From: Sophora flavescens
Lineage: Eukaryota > Streptophyta > Magnoliopsida > Fabales > Fabaceae
Assembly (NCBI GenBank): GCA_030762895.1
Contig: CM061068.1
Coordinates: 78,703,228 to 78,767,227, forward strand
Direction: 5' to 3'
Length of the DNA stretch: 64,000 bases
Shown: positions 10,740 to 21,469 of the stretch, piece by piece
How positions within the stretch are numbered: position 1 is the stretch's first letter
Layout: each line of letters begins with the position of its first letter
Translations under genes and position numbers: made by a program
Notes under the pieces: generated by a model
Told to the model about the DNA's origin: nothing
The model's database searches: none
Seen by the model: the letters and a program-made list of their open reading frames with translations, nothing else

Positions 10740-12381
10740 TGTTGGAACCAAAATGGTTTTAGATTTAATAATCTCTAAGTTTTGATGCTAACAAAAGGAG
10801 TAAATTTGCTTGGCAAAGTGTTATTTGATATCTAACATGTGCTTTCAGTTATGCAGGAATACTTCAATATAAATAAAATAAACTTTGGATAAGTTTTTAT
10901 TGAAAAATACGCGTCCACCCTTGTAGACGGGCTGCTCAAATACTTTGGTAAAGTTACTTAGTTATTTAATTAAGTGGACTGATTTTCTTGAGTAGACGAG
11001 GCTCTAAATATTTGCTAGATGAATACCTAAATAACGTGTTAGGTATAGCAAGTCCAAAGACTTGATAATGAGAGCGTCCATCTTGCCATGTAAGCAGACG
11101 GAAGTAACTAGTTGAAGTAAATGAATTGAAACATAAAGTAATCTAGTAGACGGGCTCTAATCGCCACGTCACCAAACGGAGATCTTTATAACTCATTAAG
11201 AAATAGCAAGTCCGAAGACTTGTTAGACAAAAGGATGTGCCACATCATCAGACGAGCAGAATAAAATTTTGAACAGACTTAGTCTTTCTTATAACTAAGT
11301 AAACGGAGTTCTTTTTAGAAGAGCTTCATCCTTGTAATGAATTAAATGCAATCCGAATATCTTGAATTTATTTCAAATGATTGATATTTATTTCAATAAA
11401 ATATTTGTTCTTCATATTTGTTTTATCTGCTTTAATGTTTAACCTTGTTATAAAAGAAACATAGTGCAATCAAGAAATGCAAAAAGCAGAATCGTACAAT
11501 AAGATACTGGAAAACGATCTGTACGATGACAACTCTATGACTGAAAAAGCTGGATTATACACAAAAGAGGAACAACAAGTGCTCAAGCTGCAATAATCAA
11601 AGGAGTGAACCTCCAATTTCATTCTACCTCGAGAACCAAGAGTACTATTTAGAATTGCTACAATTAAGCTATCGGTAACAACGGATATCATGCATTAAAT
11701 TATATCTCTAAATGAGATTATTCAAAGTAACCGTTGAAGAAATACAAGTGAAGAAGAAGGTCACTATAAATAGAAGACCTCAAGTACTAATCAACCACTC
11801 TTGCCTGCACAACCTTGCTAGTTGAACTTTTGTCAATCAATAATCACTCATTCTAATATTCTTTCAAGTGCAAGAGTCTATATTCTTTAGTTTGAATATT
11901 GTTGTAGTATTCAACTGATCTCAAACTGTCATATCCTCACACATAGTGAGTTAAGAAGATCAAACATTAAATCTCTTTGTTAGAATTAGAGCCTGAAGAG
12001 GCTTGGTAGAAAGGACTACTTGTAGCCTGGAGAGGTGTTGAATACTCGGTTGTATCTATTTGGAGAGATAGTGGATAGATCCTTCAAGTCGAAGGGACTA
12101 GACGTAGCTCTTGGTTGGAAGAGAGTGAACCAGGATAAAATCTCTTGTGTGAATCTTCTATCCCTAAACTCTTCAGTTTTATATGCTTATACTAACTGTG
12201 GGGTTTTGATATTGTCGTTGTTAAAGTCTTTAAAAACGGTTTTTTTTTGTCTTTGTGCTTGCCTCTGTTCCTAATCTCCTTGAGTGCAAAAATTGTTTTA
12301 AAGGTTGTTTTTGAAAATTATTAACAAACACAATTCACCCCCCCCCCCCCCCAATTTTTGTGTTTTCCTGTGTCAACTTCA
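10740..12381 (+). repeat. 5' LTR of the copia element
   Basis: 1,642 bases from TGTTGG to CTTCA. Its counterpart is 19177-20769 plus 30749-30786. It carries a TATA box at 11765 and a C-homopolymer near 12340. TAGACG or its partner CGTC(C/T) recurs many times in the first 600 bases. Small frames inside it are not genes. Confidence 0.93.
11765..11772 (+). promoter_or_regulatory. TATA box of the copia LTR promoter
   Basis: TATAAATA stands about 1,025 bases into the LTR and is conserved in the 3' LTR at 20202-20209. It is the likely start-site element for the retrotransposon transcript. Confidence 0.65.
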
Positions 12382-12383
12382 GT

Positions 12384-12395
12384 TGGTATTAGAGC
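12384..12395 (+). other. Primer binding site of the copia element
   Basis: TGGTATTAGAGC, two bases after the LTR end, is the initiator tRNA-Met primer site with one change from TGGTATCAGAGC. Confidence 0.85.
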
Positions 12396-12452
12396 TCAGC
12401 CTCGAAAGGGTTGAACATCTAACAAGTGCTGAGGGAGTACGATCCAACAACC

Positions 12453-14264
12453 ATGGATGCAGAAGGACAAGCTATCAACAGACCTCCTCTCTTTGATGGT
12501 GCTAATTATGACTACTGGAAGAAGAGGATGATGGCATTTTTGGATGCACAAAGTATAGACATCTGGGAGCTCATAGAAACTGGTTATATCGAACCCAGAA
12601 ATGAAAATGTTGTTGCGGTTGCTGGAGCAGACTGGACAACAGATGAAAAGGCAAAGCATCAACTCAATCTTAAAGCTAAGCATCATTTGATGTGTGCCAT
12701 CACCAGATCTGAACATGACAAAGTTCATAGCTGCAATGCTGCTAAAGAAATCTGGGATACTCTTGCCCTAGCTCATGAGGGTTCCTCACAAGTTAAGGAA
12801 TCCAAGATCAGCATGCTGGTTCATCGGTATGTGTTGTTCAAGATGGGTGAACATGAAACAATAGACCAAATGTTTGACAGATTCCAAACCATCACCAACA
12901 GTCTCAGATCTCTTGGAAAAATTTATGAAAATAGAGATCATGTCAGAAAAATCCTGAGAAGTCTATCCAAGCAATGGAGACCCAAAGTAACTGCCATTCA
13001 GGAAGCCAAAAACCTGAATACACTATCTCTGGAAGAGCTTCTTGGATCTCTCAAGGTTCATGAACTTGAACTTAATGAAGAAGAATATTCCAGAAAAGGA
13101 AAATCTATTGCCCTAAAGGCAAAGAAAGTAAGTTCATCAAAAGTTCTCAAAGCTGCTGAGTCGTCTGATGAGTCTGAATCTTCTGATGATAATGAAGGAT
13201 CAGATGAGGGTGAATTATCCTTTATCTCCAGGAAGAGTCAACATATGTGGAGAAAGAAAGGTGGTTTCAGAAGGAAGCAACTCCATAAAAAGTTTTCCAA
13301 GGAGAAGTCAGGCTCCAAGGAAAAAGGTCCATCCTTGTGCTTTGAATGCAAGAAACCTGATCATTTCAAAGCTGACTGCCCTGAGTTAAAGGACAAAAAG
13401 AAATTCTTCAAAAAGAAGAAAGGCTTAATAGCTACATGGGAGGATCTTGATCTGTCTTCTTCAGATGAAGAAAATGAAGCTGAGGAAGAGGCAAATATCT
13501 GTCTCATGGCAGGCACTGCATCAAAAAGTGAATACACCGATACTGAGGTAATGGACTCTGACCCGTCCACTCTTCAAAATGCTTTTGATGAATTGTTGCA
13601 TGAATCATCTATACTATCACGATAATATAAGATTCTCAAAAAGAAGTTTTCTAAACTATCTAAAGAATATGTTAGGGTCTGCACTGTAAAACAAAATCTC
13701 AAAAATGAAAACGACATACTAAAATCAGTAAATGTCAGTCTAGCTGACAAAGTGGTGTGTGAACCGGAAGTCTCTTGTGAAGTAGCAAAACTGAAGCAAG
13801 ATATAACATATCTAACTGATTCTCTGTCAAAGCTTGTAGGTGTCTCAGATAAGCTTAACCCCATTTTAAGGTACCCTAGGTCACCTTATGATAAATCTGG
13901 TCTTGGTTATGACAAAGAGAAGCAAAACGCATCTCACAAAAAGTCAAAACCACTTAAACAGCATAGAGCTTCAAAAGTTCCAAACAAATATACCAAAGCT
14001 AAGTCTACCTCGTCCAACACCTTTTGTAAAGTGTGTGGAAAAAATGGGCATATTACATCTAGATGCATACACAGTAAATATGATAAGCATACTCGTCCAA
14101 TGACAACTAACAAGAAAGGATCCAAGTCAGTCTGGGTACCTAAAGATAAGATAATACCTATTGCATATTTGCTTAACAACAAGAAGAAAACAGATGTCTT
14201 GGTACTTGGACAGTGGCTGCTCACGACACATGAAGGGAGAAAGGCCTATGTTCCAAAACCTTAA
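12453..14264 (+). pseudogene. Copia gag (capsid/nucleocapsid), broken
   Basis: The start ATG 12453 is chosen because the conserved gag opening follows it (PPLFDGANYDYWKKRM). Then come the UBN2-type helical capsid region, a Lys/Ser/Glu-rich stretch and a CCHC zinc knuckle CFECKKPDHFKADC. A TAA at 13623 interrupts the frame. The same frame continues through a coiled-coil segment and a second knuckle CKVCGKNGHITSRC (about 14027-14068). It then runs past the protease start in the wrong frame, showing a frameshift near 14200. Gag packages element RNA in cytoplasmic particles. The stop and frameshift prevent a full product. Confidence 0.88.
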
Positions 14265-15154
14265 GCCCAAAGATGGCGGCTGGGTTACATTTGGAGGAAA
14301 TCAGAAAGGGAAAATCATTGGTATAGGTAAAATTGGTAAACATCATTTTCCCTCCATTGATAGTAAATGGCTTGAAGCACAATCTACTGAGCATAAGTCA
14401 ATTATGTGACAGTGGATATGAAGTGTCTTTTGATAAGAACATGTGTACTGTCAAGAAAGATGATGGATCACTTTTATTCACTCTAAAAAGGCAAAACAAT
14501 CTCTATAAGATTGACTTGGAGGACCTCTCAAATCAAAGTGTCTCATGTCTAGTGTCCATTGAAGATGAGCGATGGATTTGGCACAAAAGGCTGGGTCATG
14601 CAAGCTTGAAATTAATTTCAAAGCTAAACAAGCATAACCTCGTGAGAGGACTACCGAACCTTAAGTTCAAATCTGATGCTCTCTGTGATGCATGTCAAAA
14701 GGGAAAACAAGTCAAAGGTTCTTTTGAATCTAAGAATGTTGTTAGTACCAATAGACCACTAGAGTTGCTACATCTTGATCTTTTTGGTCCAACAAGGACC
14801 GCCTCTATCAGTGGTTAGAAATATGATCTTGTCATAGTAGACGATTACACTAGATGGACATGGGTTATGTTCCTAACACACAAGGATGAGTCTTTTAAGG
14901 TCTTTTCTGTATTCTGCAAACGTGGACATAATGAAAAAGGCATGTGTATCACTTCAATCAGAAGTGACCATGGGGGAGAGTTTGAAAATGAGCTATTTCA
15001 TAAGTTCTGTGAAGAAAGTGGTATCCTTCACAACTTCTCAATACCTAGAACACCACAACAAAATGGTGTGGTAGAGAGAAAGAACAGATCACTTCAAGAT
15101 ATGGCTAGGACTATGCTCAATGACAACTCTGTCCCTAGACACTTCGAAAGTTGA
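14196..15154 (+). pseudogene. Copia protease and integrase, broken
   Basis: The aspartic protease active site reads YLDSGCSRHMKG at about 14197. Downstream, in another frame, come the GAG-pre-integrase/zinc region (WHKRLGHASL ... CDACQKGKQ) and the integrase core. The core has the first Asp in LHLDLFGP, the second in RSDHGGEFEN, and the Glu in PQQNGVVERKNRS, so the D,D35E set is still visible. Frame changes near 14340 and a TAG near 14818 (ISG-stop) interrupt it. Integrase would insert the cDNA into the chromosome. The part cannot be translated as one protein. Confidence 0.85.
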
Positions 15155-16608
15155 AGTCATTATCTGCCTGTTACATTCAGAACAGAATATACATTAGACT
15201 TATCCTGAATAAGACTCCTTATGAACTGTGGAAAGGAAGAAAACCCAACATATCTTATTTTCACCCCTTTGGTTGTAAATGCTTTATACTAAATACTAAA
15301 GATCAACTTGGTAAGTTTGATGCGAAAACAGATAGTGGAATACTATTAGGATATTCTGAAACATCTAAAGGCTTTAGAGTTTATAATTCTAGGACTCTGA
15401 TAGTAGAGGAAAGTATTCATGTCAAGTTTGATGACAAACAGCCTGATAAGAAATTATCAGAGCTAGATGAAGCTTTTACAGATCTTGATCTAAGCATTCC
15501 GGGAGACTCACCTGAGATAAAAGTTGACGATCAAGAAGATGACTCCACTCAACAACCAGATACTTCCACTTCTCAACATGATACAGTTCAAAAATCTTGG
15601 TACTTCAAGAATTATCATCCACAAGATCAGATCATTGGAAACCCCAATGACAAGTTAAGAACCAGATCAACCTTCAGAGAACAAGACAATTCTGCACAAG
15701 TCTCTGAGTTGGATCCAAAGACAGTAGACGAGGCTCTACTAGACGATGGTTGGATTCAAGCTATGCAAGAAGAACTCAATAAGTTTGAAAGAAGTGATGT
15801 TTGGACTCTGGTTCCACTGCCCAAAGATAAATCAGTGATTGGAACAAAGTGGGTTTACAGAAACAAACTTGATGAAAATGGTAAGGTAATCAGAAACAAA
15901 GCAAGACTTGTTGCTCATGGTTTCTCTCAAGAAGAAGGTATAGACTATACTGAAACTTTTGCACCTGTTGCTATATTAGAAGCTATTAGAATTCTATTTT
16001 CATTCGCTGCACATCATAGTGTTATGCTTTTTTAGATGGATGTTAAGAGTGCTTTTCTAAATGGCTTTATTAATGAAGAAGTCTATGTTATGCAACCTCC
16101 GGGTTTTGAGTGTGAAACCCATCCTGAACATGTATATAAGCTTAAGAAAGCTTTGTACGGTCTTAAGCAAGCTCCTAGAGCTTGGTATGATAGACTAAGT
16201 TCATTTCTTATGGAAAATGGAGCTAATCTTGTCTCATGGTAAGGCAAAAGACAAAGTACTATTGCTTTATCAACTGCTGAAGCTGAGTATATATCAGTTG
16301 CAAGTTGCTGCTCACAATTTCTCTGGATCAAACATCAATTGGAGGACTACAATGTATTTGTAAGTAGTATTCCGCTTATGTATGATAATAATGCTGCAAT
16401 AAATCTATCCAAGAATCCAATTTTGCACTCTAGAGCTAAGCACATAGAGATTAAACATCATTTTATTAGGGATTATGTGCAAAAAGGTGTGGTTGATATT
16501 CAATTTGTAGATACTGACCATCAATGGGCAGATATCTTTACTAAACCTCTTGCAGAGGACATATTTATCTTTATTAGGAAACATCTTAATATGATATGTG
16601 TGGATTAA
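15151..16608 (+). pseudogene. Copia reverse transcriptase / RNase H, deleted through the active site
   Basis: The frame covers the integrase tail and the start of RT (WVYRNKLDENGKVIRNKARL, then EGIDYTETFAPVA). A TAG at 16033 replaces the Gln codon normally found before MDVKSAFLNG. RT continues through KKALYGLKQAPRAWYDRL. At about 16225 it jumps directly to the RNase H end (STIALSTAEAEYISVA, then ADIFTKPL). The YVDD catalytic box and the first part of RNase H are missing, an internal deletion. Copia RT-RNase H copies element RNA into DNA, and this copy cannot. Confidence 0.88.
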
Positions 16609-17092
16609 TTTAGGCGTCCAGCCTCGATAAAAAGTTCTTTTGTTAATCCTGCGTCTATTACCTATGCTCGACTGATACCTATTTGAAGTTGTGCGTCTAT
16701 TGCATTGCACGTCTATATGACGCGTCCACTGATACTGATTATCGCGTCCATTGTATAGTTTAAGACGAGTTCAGATCTGCCAATGCTTAAGCATTTTTTT
16801 GTTAATAAATGCATTTATTTTTGTCACAAGACAAATTTATTTTTTATTCTCTTTGCTGAGTCAGTACTTTCATCAATCCCATCAAGACCTTTTTATGGTT
16901 CCATGTTACCAATGCCGTTTTATCATAATGACATGTCATGTCAAAAGTTTTTTTTAAAACCTTTGATATTCAAAATTCCTTTTAAAGTAATCCTTTCCCT
17001 CAGAGGAAAACTTTACGCTTCCATAACCTCTCGAGCTATCTCTCTCTTTACCTCTCTCTGCTTTCAAACCCTAAGCTCTTTGATCTCCTAAA
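16609..17092. other. Spacer between pol and the third ORF
   Basis: T-rich, with four or five copies of GCGTCC or GCGTCTA between 16612 and 16750. These are complementary to the TAGACG words in the LTRs. A pyrimidine-rich leader at about 17010-17090 precedes the third ORF. Confidence 0.6.
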
Positions 17093-18640
17093 ATGGCTTC
17101 TTCTTCAACCTTTAACGTGGACAAGCTCAACTTAGCTATAGAGCATCATTTCAATCTTGGAGTACTGCAAGACTACAATCTAGAGATAAGCAAATATGTC
17201 AATGCAGCTGAGTGGGGAGGACTCTTCACAGAGAAGGTCTCTGTCTTTCCCAACCTAATCAGGGATTTCTGGAGAAACGTCAAACTGACTGATACTGATT
17301 TCTTCTCAACTGTGCTAAGAAAGAAGATTACAGTCTCGGAGAAGACTATTGCTGATGCAATCTTCTGCGCTCAGGAGGGTTTAGTTTTCACTGAGTCTTG
17401 GGAAGAGGACTTGGGTGGCTCTGAGACTATAGAAGTCTGTCTCTTGAAGGAGGATACAGTCAGAACTCACACTTGGAAGGCTGTTGAAATGAAGGACATC
17501 GTTCACATCCTTCATCAGCTACTCAACATGGTGGTTCTTCATAAGGTTGGATCCAAGGACAACCTCTTCACACTTCACAACTTCTGCCTCTGCCATCTTC
17601 TCACAGAAACAAGAATCAATCTTCCAAGAATCTTGTATGAAAGATTCAGAGACGCTGTGATGAATAAGAAAAGACTCTCTGCACTTCCTTTCTACCATCT
17701 TCTCTCAAAGATTTTCAAGGCTCAAGGAATTCATGAGATTCTTGCTGCAAAGACTCTTGAGGAGCAAGCTAGGATTTTGACTGAAAAGCCAATGTCTGCT
17801 GCAGACTTTGGAAATATGAACATAGCCAACATGAACCTCAGTACCTATGATGCGGCTGCAATGGCCAAGACTGGGGAGTTGATGAAGGCTAAAGAAGAGA
17901 TGATTGAACAAAATAATGCTGAAGTTTTAGGGGTTAAAAGGGTAACTGGGCAAAAGACCACTGCTATAAGGAAGCATGCCCCTAAGAGACCAGCAAGTGG
18001 CATTGTTATCAAGGAACCTTCTGATGCCCCTGCTGCAAAGAGGCCAAGAAAAGTTATCCTCTCTCACAATGAAGATGAGGAAGCCGATGAGGATAACATT
18101 CCTATCAGTTCAATTCTGAAGAAGCAGAAGACCTCTGTTGCTGCTGCTGAGGCCGTTGTGCCTGTTCCAACATTTGTTCCAACAAAACCGAGAAGGCAAC
18201 CTGCAAGAAAAGTCAGATCAACTAAGACTCCTAAGGTAACCATCTCTGCTAATGATCCTGTTCAAATAGCAGTAGATGCCCTAGTGTCTAATTTTGAAAC
18301 TAGGATAAATGATATGTCTGTCTCGACTCCAGATGATGTGTACATTCCCACACCCCTTTCACCCCAACCCACACAAATAACCACTTCACAATTTCAACCT
18401 ATTATCCATGCCGATGATCCCTGGTTAAATCAACCAGATGAAGGCATTTCCCCTGGTGCTCCTTTCCCCAAACCTTTGAGAACCTTATTTCCCTTCACCC
18501 CAACTTCTGTCCTTTACAATGGCAAATCTGAGGATTGGGCCAAGGTAAAAAGGGAATGGAAAATTCTGTTCGATTCTCACCAATCTGAACCCGAACACAT
18601 TCCATACAGATGGTATTCTCTACCTGAGTATGAGGAATAA
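17093..18640 (+). CDS. Third ORF of the SIRE-type copia element, 515 residues, open
   Basis: An uninterrupted frame starts at ATG 17093, right after a pyrimidine-rich leader, and stops at 18640. It sits where SIRE/Maximus elements carry their extra, so-called envelope-like ORF. The first 250 residues look globular and helical (FPNLIRDFWRNVKL, LFTLHNFCLCHLLTE). The middle is Lys/Arg- and Glu-rich with nuclear-localisation-like clusters (AAKRPRKV, TKPRRQPARKVR). The end is Pro-rich. I see no signal peptide or clear membrane helix, so an envelope role is not supported by this sequence. The frame is intact although gag and pol around it are ruined. Its function is unknown. Confidence 0.7.
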   Translation: MASSSTFNVDKLNLAIEHHFNLGVLQDYNLEISKYVNAAEWGGLFTEKVSVFPNLIRDFWRNVKLTDTDFFSTVLRKKITVSEKTIADAIFCAQEGLVFTESWEEDLGGSETIEVCLLKEDTVRTHTWKAVEMKDIVHILHQLLNMVVLHKVGSKDNLFTLHNFCLCHLLTETRINLPRILYERFRDAVMNKKRLSALPFYHLLSKIFKAQGIHEILAAKTLEEQARILTEKPMSAADFGNMNIANMNLSTYDAAAMAKTGELMKAKEEMIEQNNAEVLGVKRVTGQKTTAIRKHAPKRPASGIVIKEPSDAPAAKRPRKVILSHNEDEEADEDNIPISSILKKQKTSVAAAEAVVPVPTFVPTKPRRQPARKVRSTKTPKVTISANDPVQIAVDALVSNFETRINDMSVSTPDDVYIPTPLSPQPTQITTSQFQPIIHADDPWLNQPDEGISPGAPFPKPLRTLFPFTPTSVLYNGKSEDWAKVKREWKILFDSHQSEPEHIPYRWYSLPEYEE

Positions 18641-19162
18641 GTTAGCCCATCTGGGTAACCCCTTTACCTACCTCATCCTGAGTGTAAATTAATCAAGAAT
18701 GTACCTTCTCAAATGCACAATGATTTAGGGTCATTAGTTACTCACCTACCCTTAACCAAATACCCCCCCCCCCCCCCCCAAGAAAAATCTACCCCAATCT
18801 TGTCAAAACTCATCATTTCATACCACTCACTAATGGAGTTGAGAGACATATCATACCCGTCTGGAAGACTGACCCCGAAAGGAAAAATCTTCATACTATT
18901 CATGAGAAAGGAGCAATATCTTCTAAGCACGTCCCCATGATCATGCCAAGGGACACTAAATGGGTGTCTTTTGAGCATCCTAGAATCTATGGGAGGGTTG
19001 CTGACTTCTTTCTGGATCAGCTCTACTATAAGTATGATAAGCTGTTGCACCTATCTGTTAACTTATAATTCTGCTTAAGCATTTGAATGCTTTGTCTTAG
19101 GGGGAGCCTTGCAAGCTCTCTTAGACTTTTTTTTTTCAAATTTAATTAGTTTTGTCATCATC
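18641..19162. other. Untranslated 3' region of the copia element
   Basis: It contains a C-homopolymer at about 18764-18779 and no supported gene. The frame at 18713-18940 spans the homopolymer and looks spurious. Confidence 0.55.
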
Positions 19163-19175
19163 AAAAAGGGGGAGA
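19163..19175 (+). other. Polypurine tract of the copia element
   Basis: AAAAAGGGGGAGA, one base before the 3' LTR, is the plus-strand primer for cDNA synthesis. Confidence 0.85.
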
Positions 19176-19176
19176 T

Positions 19177-20769
19177 TGTTGGAACCAAAGTGATTTTGGA
19201 TTTAATGATCTCTAAGTTTTGATGCTAACAAAAGGGTTAAATTTGCTTGGCAAAGTGTTAGTTGAGATCTAACATGTGCTTTTAGTTATGCAGGAATACT
19301 TCAATATAAGTAAAATAAACTTTGGATAAGTTTTCATTGAAAAATATGCATCCACCCTTATAGACGGGCTGCTCAAATACTTTGGTAAAGTTACTTAGTG
19401 ATTTAATTAAGTAGACTGATTTTATTAAGTAGATGAGGCTCTAAATTTTTTTTAGATGAATACCTAAATAACTTGTTAGGTACAACAAGTCCAAAGACTT
19501 GATAATGAGCACGTCCATCTTGCCACGTAAGCAGACGGAAGTAATTAGTTGAAGTAAATGAACAGAAACATAAAGTAATCTGGTAGACGAGCTCTAACCG
19601 CCACGTCACCAGACGGAGATCTTTATAACTCATTAAGAAATAGCAAGTCCGAAGACTTGTTAGACAAAAGGATATGCCACATCATCAGACGAGCAGAATA
19701 AAATTCTGAACAGACTTAGTCTCTCTTATAACTAAGTAGACGAAGTTCTTTTTAGACGAGCTCCATCCTTGTAATGAATTAAATTCAATTCGAATCTCTT
19801 GAATTTATTTCAAAAGATTGATATTTATTTCAATAGAATATCTGTTCTTCATATTTGTTTTATCTGCTTTAATGTTTCACCTTGTTGTAAAAGAAACATA
19901 GTACAATCAATAAATGCAAAAAGCAGAATCGTACAATAAGATACTGCAAAATGATCTGTATGATGACAACTCTATGATTGAAAAAGCTGGATTATACACA
20001 AAAGAGGAACAACAAGTGCTCAAGATGCAATACTCAGAGGAGTGAACCTCCAATTTCATGTTACCTCGATAACCAAGAGTACTATTTAGAATTGCTACAA
20101 TCAAGCTATCAGTCATAACGGATATCATGCATTAAATTCTATCTCTAAATGCGATTATTCAAAGTAACCATTGAAGAAATACAAGTGAAGAAGAAGGTCA
20201 CTATAAATAGAAGACCTCAAGTACTAATCAACTACTCTTGCCTGCACAACCTTGCTAGCTGAACTTTTGCCAATCAATAATCACTCATTCTAATATTCTT
20301 TCAAGAGCAAGAGTCTGTATTATTTAGTTTGAATATTGTTGTAATATTCAACGGGTCTCAAACTGTCATATCCTCACATATAGTGAGTTAAAAAGATCAA
20401 ACATTAAATCTCTTTGTTAGAGTTAGAGCCTGAAGAGGCTTGGTAAGAAAGAAATACTTATGGCCCAAAGAGGTGTTGAATACTCGGTTGTAATCTATTT
20501 GGAGAAATAGTGAATAAATCCTTCAAGTCGAAGGGACTGGACATAGCTCTAGGTTGGAAGAGAGTAAACCAGGATAAAATCTCTTGTGTGAATCTTCTAT
20601 CCCTAAACTCTTTAGTTTTATTTGCTTATACTAACTGTGGGGTTTTTATATTGCCTTTATTAAAGTCTTTTAAAAAGGTTTTTTTGTCTTTGTGCTTGCT
20701 TCTATTCCTAATCTCCATGAGTGTAAAAATTGTTTTAAAGGTTGTTTTCGAAAATTATTAACAAACACA
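19177..20769 (+). repeat. 3' LTR of the copia element, first part
   Basis: It starts TGTTGGAACC and matches the 5' LTR collinearly with scattered substitutions, including the TATA box at 20202. It breaks off at the ACA target site of the CACTA insertion (20767-20769). Confidence 0.92.
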
Positions 20770-20789
20770 CACTAGTGTATAAAAAGGAT

Positions 20790-21140
20790 TCCACATCGGT
20801 TATTTTGGCTTTTCACATCGGTTTTCAAACTGATGTTGAAAAGACCGATGTTGTTTATTGTTACTTTTCACATCGGTTTTAAAACCGATGTTTAAAGTAC
20901 AATTTTAACAGCGGTTTTCAAAATAACCGATGTGGAAAGTTCATTTGTCACATGGGTAACCTATTGGAAATATCACTTTCCACATCGGTTTACGCATAAA
21001 CCGGTGTGGAAATTAGACTTTACACATCGGTTTTCATAAAACCGATGTGAAAATTTCAATTTCCACATCGGTTTTCATAAAAACCGATGTGGAAATTGCA
21101 CTTTCCACATCGGTTTTTTATTAACCGATGTGTACAGTCT
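20790..21140. repeat. Left subterminal repeats of the CACTA element
   Basis: About fourteen copies of CACATCGGTT or its complement AACCGATGTG lie in opposed pairs separated by a few bases. Most are preceded by TTTC and followed by GAAA. Each pair can form a hairpin. Such clusters bind the TNPA-like protein in CACTA elements. Confidence 0.9.
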
Positions 21141-21469
21141 AATTTTTTTTTAAAACTCTTTTTTTTACATTTCTATCATTCCTTTCCCCTGTTTCAGTAA
21201 TGCAGATCAATACCAGAATAACATATTCTAAATATTCTCAACACAATCACTTTTTTACAACAAAAATACACTAAATATTATTAATATATACTGAATTTAT
21301 TACGAACAATACATATGTACTTCAATTACATTCAAACAACAAATATAATTAGAAACTAAAAAGCTACATGATATATTATAGATTTCATATCAAAATACAT
21401 ATGATCAGTCAAAAGTAGACTATAGCTAGTACATGATAAGTTTTTAAACTAACTATACATATATACAAA

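Noticed and set aside
12384..12395. tRNA gene fragments at the primer binding sites
   Set aside because: Only the short stretch complementary to a tRNA 3' end is present at each LTR border; no cloverleaf surrounds any of them.
17093..18640. Envelope protein of an infectious retrovirus
   Set aside because: No signal peptide, clear membrane segment or cleavage site was visible; only position supports the envelope-like name.
20790..21140. microRNA precursor or CRISPR-like array
   Set aside because: The regular hairpins are CACTA subterminal repeats, with the same motif at the other element end. A plant nuclear sequence is not expected to hold a CRISPR array.
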